This document shows positions 8,650 to 16,397 of a stretch of 33,554 nt of DNA, in pieces. The stretch comes from Acetobacteraceae bacterium (GTDB lineage Bacteria; Pseudomonadota; Alphaproteobacteria; Acetobacterales; Acetobacteraceae), in assembly GCA_030041375.1 (NCBI GenBank), contig JASHOA010000055.1, positions 1 to 33,554 on the forward strand. The letters run 5' to 3'. Positions within the stretch are counted from its first letter, which is position 1. Each line of letters starts with the position of its first letter. The notes beneath the pieces were generated by a model, which saw only the letters and a program-made list of their open reading frames with translations, had not been told where the DNA came from and searched no databases. The position numbers were made by a program, and so were the translations under genes.

Positions 8650-9543
8650 ATGAACCTTAGACAGCTTGCTTATTTCCGGGCGGTGGTCGAACACGGCTCG
8701 CTGGCCGCGGCGGCAGACGTGCTGCGGGTCGCCCAGCCCAACCTGAGCACCGCCATCAAGCAACTTGAGGCGGAGTGGGGCGTATCGCTATTTGAACGGG
8801 CCGGTCGGGGCCTTGCCGTCACCGATACCGGCAAAGCGCTTTACGAGCGCTCCGCCGAGCTGCTGAGCGGCGCATCAGCGCTGGATCAGGAAATGCGGGC
8901 AATCGGCCGCGGCTTTACAGCCCGGTTACGCGTCGGGTTTACCCAGATGTCGACCGAGATCATAACGGCGATGGTCGCCCAGATCCACGAAGAGGGCGCC
9001 GCCGTCAGCTTCTCGCTCCAGCAAGGCGAGCCTCAACTTCTGGAAACGATGGTCGAACTGCGGCAACTGGATTTCGCGATTACCCATATGCCGGTCGCAA
9101 ATTTGGGCCTTGGCGCGGAGGTGTTGGCGCCAATGACCATCGTCCTCCTCTGCCGCGAAGGCGATGACCGCTGGCCATTACACGGCGAAATCACTCCCGA
9201 TGCGCTGGCCAACGTGCCCCTCATCCTGCTTCGCCGGCGGTCGGGCGGCGGAATCTACGAGCGGATCATGGGAGCCTTTGCGAGCGCCGGCGTTTCCTGT
9301 TCCGTCGTGGCGGACTGCACCGACATGACCGCGATCTATCCGCTGGTCGAACGCAATGTGGGTCTCGGGTTGCTGCCGGTCCATGCTCTATATAAGGCGC
9401 ACGCGGGATTTTCGATGCATCCGGTAGCCCTGCTTTCGAGCCCGGAACGCCTGGTGCTGATCTATCCGCGCGGTCGCCGCCAGCTTCCCGCCGTGCGGCG
9501 GGCCATGGATCTATGCCGGACAATTCTGCGTGGCAGCAGATAA
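8650..9543 (+). CDS. LysR-family transcriptional regulator
   Basis: 297 residues, standard LTTR length. The N-terminal winged helix-turn-helix covers residues 1-60 (MNLRQLAYFRAVVEHGSLAA, then AQPNLSTAIKQLEAEWGVSL). The C-terminal periplasmic-binding-like effector domain starts at about residue 90 (RLRVGFTQMS). It is expected to bind DNA as a tetramer and respond to a small molecule; the ligand is unknown. It lies inside the 76-bp-repeat-bounded insert and converges on the hydrolase gene at 9606-10358, which is a plausible target although LTTR targets are more often divergent. The start ATG at 8650 gives the canonical LTTR N-terminus. Confidence 0.93.
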   Translation: MNLRQLAYFRAVVEHGSLAAAADVLRVAQPNLSTAIKQLEAEWGVSLFERAGRGLAVTDTGKALYERSAELLSGASALDQEMRAIGRGFTARLRVGFTQMSTEIITAMVAQIHEEGAAVSFSLQQGEPQLLETMVELRQLDFAITHMPVANLGLGAEVLAPMTIVLLCREGDDRWPLHGEITPDALANVPLILLRRRSGGGIYERIMGAFASAGVSCSVVADCTDMTAIYPLVERNVGLGLLPVHALYKAHAGFSMHPVALLSSPERLVLIYPRGRRQLPAVRRAMDLCRTILRGSR

Positions 9544-9548
9544 GCGCG

Positions 9549-9587
9549 CTATCTGCGCCGCACTTCGGTGGGAGGCGGCGCAGATAG
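9549..9587. terminator. Bidirectional hairpin between convergent genes
   Basis: CTATCTGCGCCGC at 9549-9561 pairs perfectly with GCGGCGCAGATAG at 9575-9587 around a 13-nt loop. It lies between the LysR stop (9543) and the stop of the minus-strand hydrolase (9606). The position and the 13-bp GC-rich stem fit a shared terminator, though neither side has a clear T-run. Confidence 0.65.
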
Positions 9588-9605
9588 GCGGGCGTCGACG
9601 CGTGA

Positions 9606-10358
9606 CTACTTCGCACCCTTGGCCGCCTGTTCGATCAGCTTGGCGACGATTTTGGGCTGCGACAGATAGATGGAGTGGCTGCCCTTCACCTCGATGGTGG
9701 TGCTGCCCGCGCGCTTCGCCATAAAGCGCTCCAGGTCGGGATTGATCATGCGGTCTTCGGTCGCGACCGCATACCAGCTCGGCTTATGGTGCCAGGCCGC
9801 ATTGGCGATCGGGGTGCCGAACACGCTGGTGCTGACCGGGACCTGGGAGATCGCCATGAAGTCGGCCTCCTTCGCCGGAACATCCGCAGCGAAGTCGGCA
9901 TGGAAGGTCTTCGGATTGACGATGACATAACCTTCGCCTTCAGGAACCGCGCTGTTCGCCGCCGGTGGCATTTGCTTCAGCAGGCCGCCGAGGGTCTCGC
10001 CATTGTCCGGTTGGAAGGCCGCGATATAGACCAGGCCGCGCACCTGCGGCTCGTTGCCCGCCTCGGTAATGACGGCGCCGCCGTAGCTGTGGCCGACGAG
10101 GATCAGCGGTGCATTGACGCGTTCGATCACGCGTTTGGTAGCCGCGACATCGTCGGCTAGCGAGGTTTCGGGTTCCTGCACGACCGAAACCGAATATCCG
10201 TCGCGCTCCAGGATTTCGGCGACCGCGCGCCATCCCGAGCCGTCGGCGAACGCGCCATGGACCAGGACGACATTCTTGATCGGCTCGGCTGAGGCAACGC
10301 CGGACACGCCAACGGCGAGGGCGGCGGCTGCGACCGAAGCGATGAGAAGACGTTTCAT
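9606..10358 (-). CDS. Secreted alpha/beta hydrolase
   Basis: 250 residues. A Sec signal peptide is clear: MKRLLI, a hydrophobic Ala/Val core, then SGVASA before EPIKNV, so cleavage is near residue 24 and the enzyme should act in the periplasm. The core begins NVVLVHGAFADGSGW (oxyanion region). The nucleophile elbow is GHSYGG, with the acid probably in ATEDRMINPD and the His in VKGSHSIYLSQP. Members of this short, lid-poor group act as esterases on small substrates; the substrate is unknown. AAGGAAA lies just upstream of the ATG at 10358. It is a distant paralogue of the hydrolase at 21479-22186, which lacks the nucleophile. It converges with the LysR gene. Confidence 0.9.
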   Translation of the reverse strand: MKRLLIASVAAAALAVGVSGVASAEPIKNVVLVHGAFADGSGWRAVAEILERDGYSVSVVQEPETSLADDVAATKRVIERVNAPLILVGHSYGGAVITEAGNEPQVRGLVYIAAFQPDNGETLGGLLKQMPPAANSAVPEGEGYVIVNPKTFHADFAADVPAKEADFMAISQVPVSTSVFGTPIANAAWHHKPSWYAVATEDRMINPDLERFMAKRAGSTTIEVKGSHSIYLSQPKIVAKLIEQAAKGAK

Positions 10359-10465
10359 TGGTATTTCCTTTCTTGTACGTGCCGAAAAGTCGGCGGTTGA
10401 GACAAAACTTCCCCGGCCAGCCCAAGGGGGCTGACAAGACGACCGGTGAAGCGGGTGATGTGCCG

Positions 10466-10999
10466 CTAGGGAGGATGGACTCCTCCAGGCAGCACGTTTT
10501 CTCCGTCGTCACCGACGGGAAAGGCTTCGAACAATGCGAGGCGGGTTTCGCCTGCGCCGTTCTGATTTTCTTCCGCTGAGCGGCGCACGCGCCAGGGGCC
10601 GCGGGCGCTGCATGACGCACGCCGATCGAGTACCTCAATCGGCTTCAGCAGAAAGCCGGAAAAAGGCCGGGCCGTCGCCAGGCTGGCATTCGCGATGACC
10701 AGGCACCTGATTTCCCAGGTGTCGTCGCCTTCCGCCAGCAACAGGGTGGCGCGGCGCGTGCCCAACAGACTGGCACAGCATTTCGAGGCGCTCCACAGCG
10801 CAAACCGGATGAGGCCATCATCACCGAGCGCCACGCGACCGGTGCTCACGAAAGTGAGCTCGGGCCGGCTCTGGACCGTTGCCGCGATAATCTGGATCGC
10901 GCCGACATCGTTCACCAGCGCATGGCCGGCGAGGCGATTCCGAATCCTCTCGGGGAGCGTGCTCGAAGAGGGCGGCTGCAAAGGGGCGTTGTTTTCCAT
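10466..10999 (-). CDS. Putative pyridoxamine-phosphate-oxidase-fold (flavin-binding-like) protein
   Basis: 177 residues. The central region resembles the split beta-barrel of the PNPOx-like superfamily: ATVQSRPELTFVSTGRVALG, DGLIRFALWSASKCCASLLG, then RRATLLLAEGDDTWEIRCLV. Such proteins bind FMN, F420 or heme and act in redox or detoxification. The assignment is by pattern only. The last ~50 residues (after VLDRRA) are Arg/Glu/Gly-rich and do not look like the usual family C-terminus, so the 3' end may be frameshifted or replaced. It lies upstream of the secreted hydrolase on the same strand with 107 bp between, possibly cotranscribed. Confidence 0.45.
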   Translation of the reverse strand: MENNAPLQPPSSSTLPERIRNRLAGHALVNDVGAIQIIAATVQSRPELTFVSTGRVALGDDGLIRFALWSASKCCASLLGTRRATLLLAEGDDTWEIRCLVIANASLATARPFSGFLLKPIEVLDRRASCSARGPWRVRRSAEENQNGAGETRLALFEAFPVGDDGENVLPGGVHPP

Positions 11000-11115
11000 G
11001 CCCCCAGTATCGCGCCGCCGACGGCCGCAAGACCAATATGCTCTCCATAATGACCCTGACGACGTTCGTCAGGATGCCCCTCGCGGCGAGGTCAATGGGG
11101 CCGGGCATTTTCCTT

Positions 11116-11215
11116 GCCCGCGATCGCCCGAGGCGGAAACGTCGGAGGGCGTGAATCGCGGGCTCGAATAAAGCGCGAGACCCGTGTCGGGCTGACTGTG
11201 CAGCCCGACACGGGT
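11116..11215 (+). mobile_element. 100-bp structured mobile element, copy 1 (complete)
   Basis: Exactly 100 bp, flanked by the direct repeat CTT (11113-11115 and 11216-11218). Left hairpin: element positions 1-9 pair with 40-48, 11-14 with 32-35, and 17-20 with 25-28 closing a GAAA tetraloop. A 16-nt linker follows. Right hairpin: positions 65-79 pair perfectly with 86-100 around a 6-nt loop. The ends GCCCG and CGGGT can also pair as short terminal inverted repeats (one G-T). It holds no gene. Copies are at 16545-16644 and, truncated, 22996-23064. It is orientated left-to-right and could be transcribed as a structured RNA; no promoter is assigned. Confidence 0.85.
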
Positions 11216-11252
11216 CTTGGGACGGAGACAAGGGACGGCGGCGCGAGCGCTA

Positions 11253-11300
11253 GAGCAGATCGCGATCAGACGGGCTCGGCTGATCGCGTGAAGATGCTCG
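11253..11300. repeat. Palindromic intergenic repeat
   Basis: CGCGATCAG (11261-11269) pairs with CTGATCGCG (11280-11288). Outside it, GAGCA (11253-11257) pairs with TGCTC (11296-11300). The layout GAGCA-stem-loop-stem-TGCTC followed by an A-rich CAAAACAAAGAGC stretch resembles the palindromic intergenic repeats common in alphaproteobacterial genomes. It may end transcription or be a relic of a repeat family. The 11000-11439 stretch holds only this, the 100-bp element and the start of the 76-bp repeat; no gene is seen. Confidence 0.6.
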
Positions 11301-11439
11301 CCAAAACAAAGAGCTGGAGCAGTTACCGTGAGCCATGGCGAACGGAAATGGCTCTAGGTCCGGGCCGGCCTGTCGAGCGGCGCGACGCACTCCGCGATCC
11401 TGGCGGACCTCGCCCGGGGTCGCAGAGGGGCCCACTCCA

Positions 11440-11515
11440 GCCGTGGTGGACGCGCTTCTGCCGCCGTAACGATTCGGCCCCGGCCGCCTCAGAGCGCGGC
11501 GGGCTTCGGGCCGCC
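11440..11515. repeat. Right 76-bp direct repeat bounding island 1
   Basis: 73/76 identical to 8487-8562. It carries a remnant of the restriction-methylation gene tail on the plus strand (codons for VDALLPP and a TAA at 11467-11469) next to the genuine 3' end of glcF (stop at 11489-11491). Together with the left copy it shows that the two genes were once convergent neighbours 19 bp apart. Confidence 0.95.
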
Positions 11516-12766
11516 GGCCATCCAGTCGAGCAGTTCGACGGGGTGGACGACCGGCAGGCGGCCGGAGGCGAGTTGGGTGATGCAGCCGATATTGCCCGCC
11601 GCGATCACCGTCGCATCCGTTGCCTCGAGGTTGGAAAGCTTGCGCTCGCGGAGCTTGCTGGCGATTTCCGGTTGCAGGAGATTGTAGGTGCCGGCGGAGC
11701 CGCAGCAGAGATGCGGCTCCTTGGGCTCGAGCACGGTGAAACCCGCGCGCGCGAGCAGCGCTTTCGGCTCGGTGGTCACGCGCTGACCGTGCTGGAGGCT
11801 GCAGGCGGCGTGATAGGCCACGCGGATTCCGGGGGATGCGCGCGTCGGTTCGTAGCCGTGACGATGCAGGAACTCGCTGATGTCCAAAGCCAGGGCCGAG
11901 ACGCGCGCGGCTGCCTCGCGCTCCGGCTCCGTGCGGAAAAGGAAGCCATAATCCTTGACCATCGTGCCGCAACCGGAAGCGTTGACAATGATGGCATCCA
12001 GCCCGTCAGCGGAAATCTCGCGCTCCCAGGCGGCGATGTTCTGCCGCGCCGCGGCGAGTGCTGCGCCGTGCCGGCCGAGATGGTGCACGAGCGCGCCGCA
12101 GCAGCCGGAATCGCGCGCCACCACGACCTCGACCCCGAGCCGGGTGAAGAGACGGATCGTGGCTTCGTTGATGGAAGGCGCCAGCACTTGCTGCGCGCAG
12201 CCGGCGAGCAGCGCCACGCGCGCACGGCGCGGGCCGATGGCCGGGTGAACACGCGGCTCTCCCGACACGCCGGGGGCGGGCAGGCGGGCAGGCACCAGGG
12301 CGAGCATGGCGGAGAGCCGGGTGCCGAGCAGGCGGCGGAACGGGCGCGCGGCGCGCGCCGCGCGGAGGGCGGCGCGGAAGCGGGCGGGGTAAGGAAGTGT
12401 GGCGGCGAGCAGCGCTCGCAGCCGCCGCTCGGCGGCGGGGCGGCGGTAAGTGCGTTCGATATGGGTGCGGGCATGATCGACAAGATGCATGTAATGCACG
12501 CCGGACGGGCAGGTGGTCATGCAGGCAAGGCATGAGAGGCAACGGTCGATGTGCGTGACGACGTCTCTGCTCGGCGCCGTGCCCGACTCCAGCATCTCCT
12601 GCATGAGGTAGATGCGGCCGCGCGGACTATCGAGCTCATCGCCCAGGAGGACGAAGGTCGGGCAGGTGGCCGTGCAGAAGCCGCAATGCACACAGGTGCG
12701 CAGTACCTGATTACAGACAGCAAGATCCGGATCGGCAAGCTGGGCGGACGTGAAGTGGGTCTGCAT
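11489..12766 (-). CDS. glcF: Glycolate oxidase iron-sulfur subunit
   Basis: 425 residues. Two [4Fe-4S] motifs are near the N-terminus, CVHCGFCTATCP (about 26-37) and CLSCLACMTTCP (about 75-86). Two Cys-rich CCG-type domains follow (GCAQQV...SGCCGAL and HAACSLQHG...HLCCGSAG), the layout of GlcF and related heterodisulfide-reductase-like proteins. It should pass electrons from GlcD/GlcE flavins to the membrane quinone pool during glycolate-to-glyoxylate oxidation. GAGG in the 3' end of the preceding gene (overlapping its TAG) is 6-8 nt before the ATG at 12766. It is last in the operon. The final nine codons lie inside the 76-bp repeat. Confidence 0.93.
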   Translation of the reverse strand: MQTHFTSAQLADPDLAVCNQVLRTCVHCGFCTATCPTFVLLGDELDSPRGRIYLMQEMLESGTAPSRDVVTHIDRCLSCLACMTTCPSGVHYMHLVDHARTHIERTYRRPAAERRLRALLAATLPYPARFRAALRAARAARPFRRLLGTRLSAMLALVPARLPAPGVSGEPRVHPAIGPRRARVALLAGCAQQVLAPSINEATIRLFTRLGVEVVVARDSGCCGALVHHLGRHGAALAAARQNIAAWEREISADGLDAIIVNASGCGTMVKDYGFLFRTEPEREAAARVSALALDISEFLHRHGYEPTRASPGIRVAYHAACSLQHGQRVTTEPKALLARAGFTVLEPKEPHLCCGSAGTYNLLQPEIASKLRERKLSNLEATDATVIAAGNIGCITQLASGRLPVVHPVELLDWMAGGPKPAAL

Positions 12767-12769
12767 CGC

Positions 12770-13285
12770 CTACCTCGGGTCGAGGATTGAATGGGGAACG
12801 TTCCGCCGGAGCGCGGCCTTGAGCGTTTCGGGCGTCAGCTTGCGAATCGCCTCTGGCGCCATGCGCGAGAGTTCGATCATGACCAGCACCTGGACTTCTT
12901 GCATGGCGTACCCCTGGAAGCGGGCCGGCAGCAGCGCGCGCATCTCGCCCGGCGAGAGTTCGAGGATGCTCTCCGGCAACAAAGCGTGGACTTCGGCAAA
13001 ACCGAGCCGCCCGGTCGCGGCGCTCGGAACGAACACCAGAAATGAGATGCCGGTGATGAGCAGCAGCAGCGAAAGTCCGAAAAAGAGCAAGGTGACGAAA
13101 GGTGGCTGGAGATACGGATTCACCTCTACGACGTAAAACATGAGGAGCGCAAAGGTGAGAAGGCAGAAGGCAAGAATCGTGCGTGCCAGCAGCGTGCGAT
13201 CCTGGCGCGTTCGGTAGTAGGCCGCGGTGCCGCAGAAGAACCCGATCATCAGGGCCGGGATCAGAATCCAGGAATAGACGGTCAT
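12770..13285 (-). CDS. Small membrane protein inserted in the glycolate oxidase operon
   Basis: 171 residues. Three predicted membrane helices: about 5-22 (WILIPALMIGFFCGTAAYY), 35-53 (LARTILAFCLLTFALLMFYV) and 63-88 (FVTLLFFGLSLLLLITGISF). A soluble C-terminus rich in Leu/Pro/Glu follows (LLPESILELSPGEMRALLPA). I do not recognise the family. It sits between glcE and glcF, 18 nt after glcE and 3 nt before glcF, all same strand, so it is almost certainly cotranscribed. It could anchor the soluble GlcDEF complex to the membrane or assist electron transfer; this is inference from position only. Confidence 0.75.
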   Translation of the reverse strand: MTVYSWILIPALMIGFFCGTAAYYRTRQDRTLLARTILAFCLLTFALLMFYVVEVNPYLQPPFVTLLFFGLSLLLLITGISFLVFVPSAATGRLGFAEVHALLPESILELSPGEMRALLPARFQGYAMQEVQVLVMIELSRMAPEAIRKLTPETLKAALRRNVPHSILDPR

Positions 13286-13303
13286 GCGGGCCGGCCGATC
13301 GGG

Positions 13304-14524
13304 CTAGATACCGGCGTACATGCGGCCGGGGTTCAGGATTCCGGCCGGATCGAAGGCCGCCTTCACGCGCCTGGTGAGGCGCTCGAGAGTGGGCGAGAGC
13401 GGCGGCAGTGCGGTGAGGCCGGGGCGGAGCGATGCCGGCGCGCGCAGCAGCGTCCAGACCCCGCCGGCAGCACTCGCCGCCTCCGTGATCGAGCGATGCC
13501 TCGCTTCATCCGCGGGCGCGCTGATCCAGACCAGGCCGCCCCCCCAGTCCAGGAACCAGCGCCCGCCGACGGCGGCAGCCGCGGCGGCCAGTCGCGGCCC
13601 TTGCGAGGGCGGAACGGAGATCCGCCAGACGGCGTCACTCTCGGCAAGGCCGGCGGCAAGCGGCAGCGCGTCGCGAATTGTTCGCCAGAGCGGGCGGCTC
13701 TCGGCGTCCTCGATCACCCGCGCGGCGCCGAAGCGGCCAAGCGCGGCGGCCAGGCGCTCGCTGCGATAGGCGACACTCGGCGCGAACTCCTCGATCCGTG
13801 CCAGCGCGACGCCGGGATGGACGGCAAGCCCGGCCAGGCCAGGCAGCGCCTCCGCGGCCCCGTCCGGCAGATAGGCGGCAGCCGATACCGCGTACGGCGA
13901 GCCGAGTGCGGCGGCCAGCGCGGCGACCCCCGCTGCGGCATCGAGCCCGGCGATCGCGACCGTCCCCGTTCGTTCCGGAGCAGGAAGCACTTTCAGCGTG
14001 ATCTCCGTCATCACGGCGAGCGTGCCAAAGCTGCCGGCAATCAGCTTGCAGAGATCGAGCCCGGTGACGTTCTTCAGTACCCGGCCGCCGGAGCGGATCG
14101 CGGTTCCTTCGCCGTTCACCGCGCGCATGCCCAGCACATGGTCGCGTATCGCGCCCCCGGCGATGCGCCGCGGACCGGAGAGATTGGCCGCGACCGTGCC
14201 GCCGAGGGTGGCCGCGGATTCCGTTCCCAGCAGGACATGCAAATCCGGCGGCTCGGCGATCAGGTGCTGGCCATGGGCGGCGAGCGCCTCTTCGATCTCC
14301 GAAAGAGTTGTGCCGGCGCGGGCGGAAAGCACCAGCTCGGCCGGAGAGTGCAGCGTGATGCCGGCGAGATTGCGGGTCGAGAGCGTGCGCGCTGCCTGCA
14401 CCGGGCGCAGCATCGGCGCCTTGCTGGCATTGCCCGCGATCAGCAACGGTTCGCGGGCGGCTCTGGCAGCGGCGATCTGAGCGGCGAGCCCCGCTTCGTC
14501 CGACGGCGCCTCGGCCGCCATCAT
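13304..14524 (-). CDS. glcE: Glycolate oxidase FAD-binding subunit
   Basis: 406 residues from ATG 14524, which overlaps the glcD stop as ATGA (a second ATG follows directly). A longer in-frame opening upstream runs through glcD antisense-like sequence and is not used. The PCMH-type FAD domain is seen in LLGTESAATLGGTVAANLSG, GAIRDHVLGMRAVNG and GRVLKNVTGLDLCKLIAGSF, followed by GTLAVMTEITLKVLP. The C-terminus FDPAGILNPGRMYAGI is the expected ending. GlcE pairs with GlcD in the glycolate oxidase complex. Order and overlap support one glcDE-x-F operon. Confidence 0.93.
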   Translation of the reverse strand: MMAAEAPSDEAGLAAQIAAARAAREPLLIAGNASKAPMLRPVQAARTLSTRNLAGITLHSPAELVLSARAGTTLSEIEEALAAHGQHLIAEPPDLHVLLGTESAATLGGTVAANLSGPRRIAGGAIRDHVLGMRAVNGEGTAIRSGGRVLKNVTGLDLCKLIAGSFGTLAVMTEITLKVLPAPERTGTVAIAGLDAAAGVAALAAALGSPYAVSAAAYLPDGAAEALPGLAGLAVHPGVALARIEEFAPSVAYRSERLAAALGRFGAARVIEDAESRPLWRTIRDALPLAAGLAESDAVWRISVPPSQGPRLAAAAAAVGGRWFLDWGGGLVWISAPADEARHRSITEAASAAGGVWTLLRAPASLRPGLTALPPLSPTLERLTRRVKAAFDPAGILNPGRMYAGI

Positions 14525-15966
14525 GCGGCGTGAATGACGGGGGGTGTGGCGCCGAGGGGGAAGACCTTGCTCGGGTTGAGCAGCCAGTCGGGATCGAAGA
14601 CCGATTTGACGCGCCGCTGCTGTTCGAGATCGGCGGCGGAGAATTGCACCCCCATCAGCTCGCGTTTCTCGACGCCGACGCCATGCTCGCCGGTGAGGCA
14701 GCCGCCGACTGCGACGCAGAGCTTCAGGATCTCGGCACCGAATTTCTCCGCCTTCGCCATGCTCTCCGGATCGTTGGCATCGAACAGGATCAGCGGATGC
14801 AGATTGCCGTCGCCGGCGTGGAAGATGTTGGCGACAGCGAGGCCAAAACTGCGGCTCATCTCGCCGATCCGGTGCAGCACCGAAGAAAGCTGCGAGGTCG
14901 GGATGACGCCGTCCATGCAAAGATAGTCCGGGCTGATCCTTCCGATCGCGCCAAACGCGCCCTTGCGTCCCTTCCAGATGGCGGCGGACTCTTCGGCCGT
15001 CGTTGCGATCTTGAGGCCAAGGGGGTCGAACCGGCCGACGATCTCGCCGAGCCGCGACATGAGATCTTCCTGCTCCGCCGGGCTCCCTTCGACCTCGATG
15101 ATCAGCATCGCTTCGGCGTCGAGCGGATAGCCGGCGTGGGCAAAGGCCTCGCAGGCGTGGATGGCGGGGCGATCCATGAATTCGAGCGCGACCGGGATGA
15201 TGCCGGAGCCGATGATGGCCGCCACGCAGGCGCCGGCCACTTCGTTGGAGCGAAAGGCGGCGAGCATGGCGCGCGAACCCTCGGCACTGCGCAGGATGCG
15301 CACCGTGACCTCGGTGACGATCGCAAGCTGCCCCTCGCTGCCGGTGAGGATGCCGAGCCAGTCATAGCCGGCGGCGTCGAGATGAGTGCCGCCGAGGCGG
15401 ATGATCTCGCCCTCGATGGTGACGATGGTGAGGCCGAGCACGTTGTTGGCCGTGACGCCGTATTTCAGGCAATGCGCGCCGCCCGAGTTCATCGCGATGT
15501 TGCCGCCGATCATGCAGGCAAGCTGGCTCGACGGGTCGGGCGCATAAAAGAAGCCCTGCGTGGAGACCGCACCGGTGATGCCGAGATTGGTCACGCCGGC
15601 CTGTACGCTCGCCACGCGGTCGGCATAGTCGATGGCGAGGATGCGGTTCATCCGCATGAGGCCGATCACCACGGCGTCGGCCAGCGGCAGCGCACCGCCG
15701 GAGAGGCTGGTGCCGGCGCCGCGCGGCACCACGCGGATGCCCTCTGCCTTGCAGTAGCGGAGCAGGGCCGCGACCTCTTCGGTGGTGGACGGGAGCACGA
15801 CGGCGAGCGGCGGCTGGCGATAGACGGCCAGCCCGTCCGTCTCGTAGGCGCGCAGGCAATGCGGTTCGGAGACCAGAGCGTCAGGCCCGACGAGACGGGC
15901 CAGGTCGGCGAGAATGGCCTCGCGGCGAGCGACGACGGCCGCCTTCGGCTCGGGCAGCGCGATCAA
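14521..15966 (-). CDS. glcD: Glycolate oxidase FAD-linked catalytic subunit
   Basis: 481 residues from a TTG start at 15966. The in-frame opening extends to a TTG at 15981, but GGGGAGG (15973-15979) is 6 nt before 15966, so the shorter start is chosen. The FAD domain has PRGAGTSLSGGALPL and GGNIAMNSGGAHCLKYGVTA. The C-terminal cap has HAGDGNLHPLILFD and GCLTGEHGVGVEKRELM, whose His residues are typical of the 2-hydroxyacid site of GlcD/D-lactate dehydrogenases. It oxidises glycolate to glyoxylate (D-lactate is an alternative substrate for the family). First gene of the operon; no glcC-type regulator is adjacent. Confidence 0.93.
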   Translation of the reverse strand: MIALPEPKAAVVARREAILADLARLVGPDALVSEPHCLRAYETDGLAVYRQPPLAVVLPSTTEEVAALLRYCKAEGIRVVPRGAGTSLSGGALPLADAVVIGLMRMNRILAIDYADRVASVQAGVTNLGITGAVSTQGFFYAPDPSSQLACMIGGNIAMNSGGAHCLKYGVTANNVLGLTIVTIEGEIIRLGGTHLDAAGYDWLGILTGSEGQLAIVTEVTVRILRSAEGSRAMLAAFRSNEVAGACVAAIIGSGIIPVALEFMDRPAIHACEAFAHAGYPLDAEAMLIIEVEGSPAEQEDLMSRLGEIVGRFDPLGLKIATTAEESAAIWKGRKGAFGAIGRISPDYLCMDGVIPTSQLSSVLHRIGEMSRSFGLAVANIFHAGDGNLHPLILFDANDPESMAKAEKFGAEILKLCVAVGGCLTGEHGVGVEKRELMGVQFSAADLEQQRRVKSVFDPDWLLNPSKVFPLGATPPVIHAA

Positions 15967-15972
15967 GCGCGA

Positions 15973-15979
15973 CCTCCCC
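15973..15979 (-). promoter_or_regulatory. Strong Shine-Dalgarno deciding the TTG start of glcD
   Basis: On the minus strand GGGGAGG is followed by TCGCGC and then TTG (15966-15964). No ATG or GTG with comparable spacing exists, and the alternative TTG at 15981 overlaps the Shine-Dalgarno itself. Confidence 0.75.
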
Positions 15980-16048
15980 AATCGGTGTACAGAATCCTGG
16001 AGGAGAAGATGGTCCGGCGCGCGGGATCCCGCAAGCAGCCCCGGCGGG

Positions 16049-16174
16049 TTACCCCTGGCGGGCCTTCATCCGCGGGTTCTTCTTGTTGATGACGTAGACC
16101 CGGCCGCGGCGGCGGACCAGCCGGCAGTTCTTGTCGCGCGTCTTGGCGGAGCGGAGGCTGTTACGGATCTTCAT
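16049..16174 (-). CDS. rpmJ: 50S ribosomal protein L36
   Basis: 41 residues: [20 protein letters not shown] followed by [20 protein letters not shown] and a final Gly. This is the characteristic sequence of L36. It is the longer form without the CxxC...C/H zinc ligands (only one Cys remains), as common in alphaproteobacteria. It stands alone, 82 nt upstream of the TTG start of glcD, on the same strand. The longer frame extending to 16600 is not coding. Confidence is high because the full-length protein matches the family end to end. Confidence 0.95.
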   Translation of the reverse strand: MKIRNSLRSAKTRDKNCRLVRRRGRVYVINKKNPRMKARQG

Positions 16175-16292
16175 GGCTCGCGGTTCCCATCGCCCGCCTG
16201 GTCCGGCGACCGGAAGCGGCCAGGGCGAGGTAAGGGCCGGTCCCGGCGCTGTCAAGGCGCTGTTCCCGATCAGGACGGCGCAGCCGGCCGGG

Positions 16293-16397
16293 GGAATATC
16301 GGATCTCTTCGGCGCGCTGAAGAGAAAAGGCGGGCGGACACTTCCGCTCGAGGAGATTGAACGGATTGCAGCCCGGGGATGGGCCGGCAGGCAGTGA
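16293..16397 (+). pseudogene. vapB: Remnant of a VapB-type antitoxin (C-terminus only)
   Basis: The frame ending at TGA 16395-16397 encodes [20 protein letters not shown] and then [14 protein letters not shown]. This resembles the C-terminal toxin-neutralising tail of VapB antitoxins (LFG-LKR, then LEE-x-ERxxARG-WAG). The N-terminal AbrB DNA-binding domain cannot be found upstream: the sequence toward rpmJ (16175-16292) is Gly/Pro/Arg-rich without the fold. The stop overlaps the vapC GTG start (GTGA), the usual vapBC coupling. So the antitoxin is 5'-truncated. Confidence 0.6.

Noticed and set aside
11116-11215. Reading the 100-bp element as an integron attC site, CRISPR repeat or rho-independent terminator
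   Set aside because: It lacks attC RYYYAAC/GTTRRRY cores. The copies are kilobases apart without spacers. There is no T-run after the right hairpin, and the 3-bp flanking duplications and the vapC split show insertion.
11114-12535. 473-codon plus frame across the element and glcF
   Set aside because: It starts in the 100-bp element and runs antisense to the clearly conserved glcF; not a gene.
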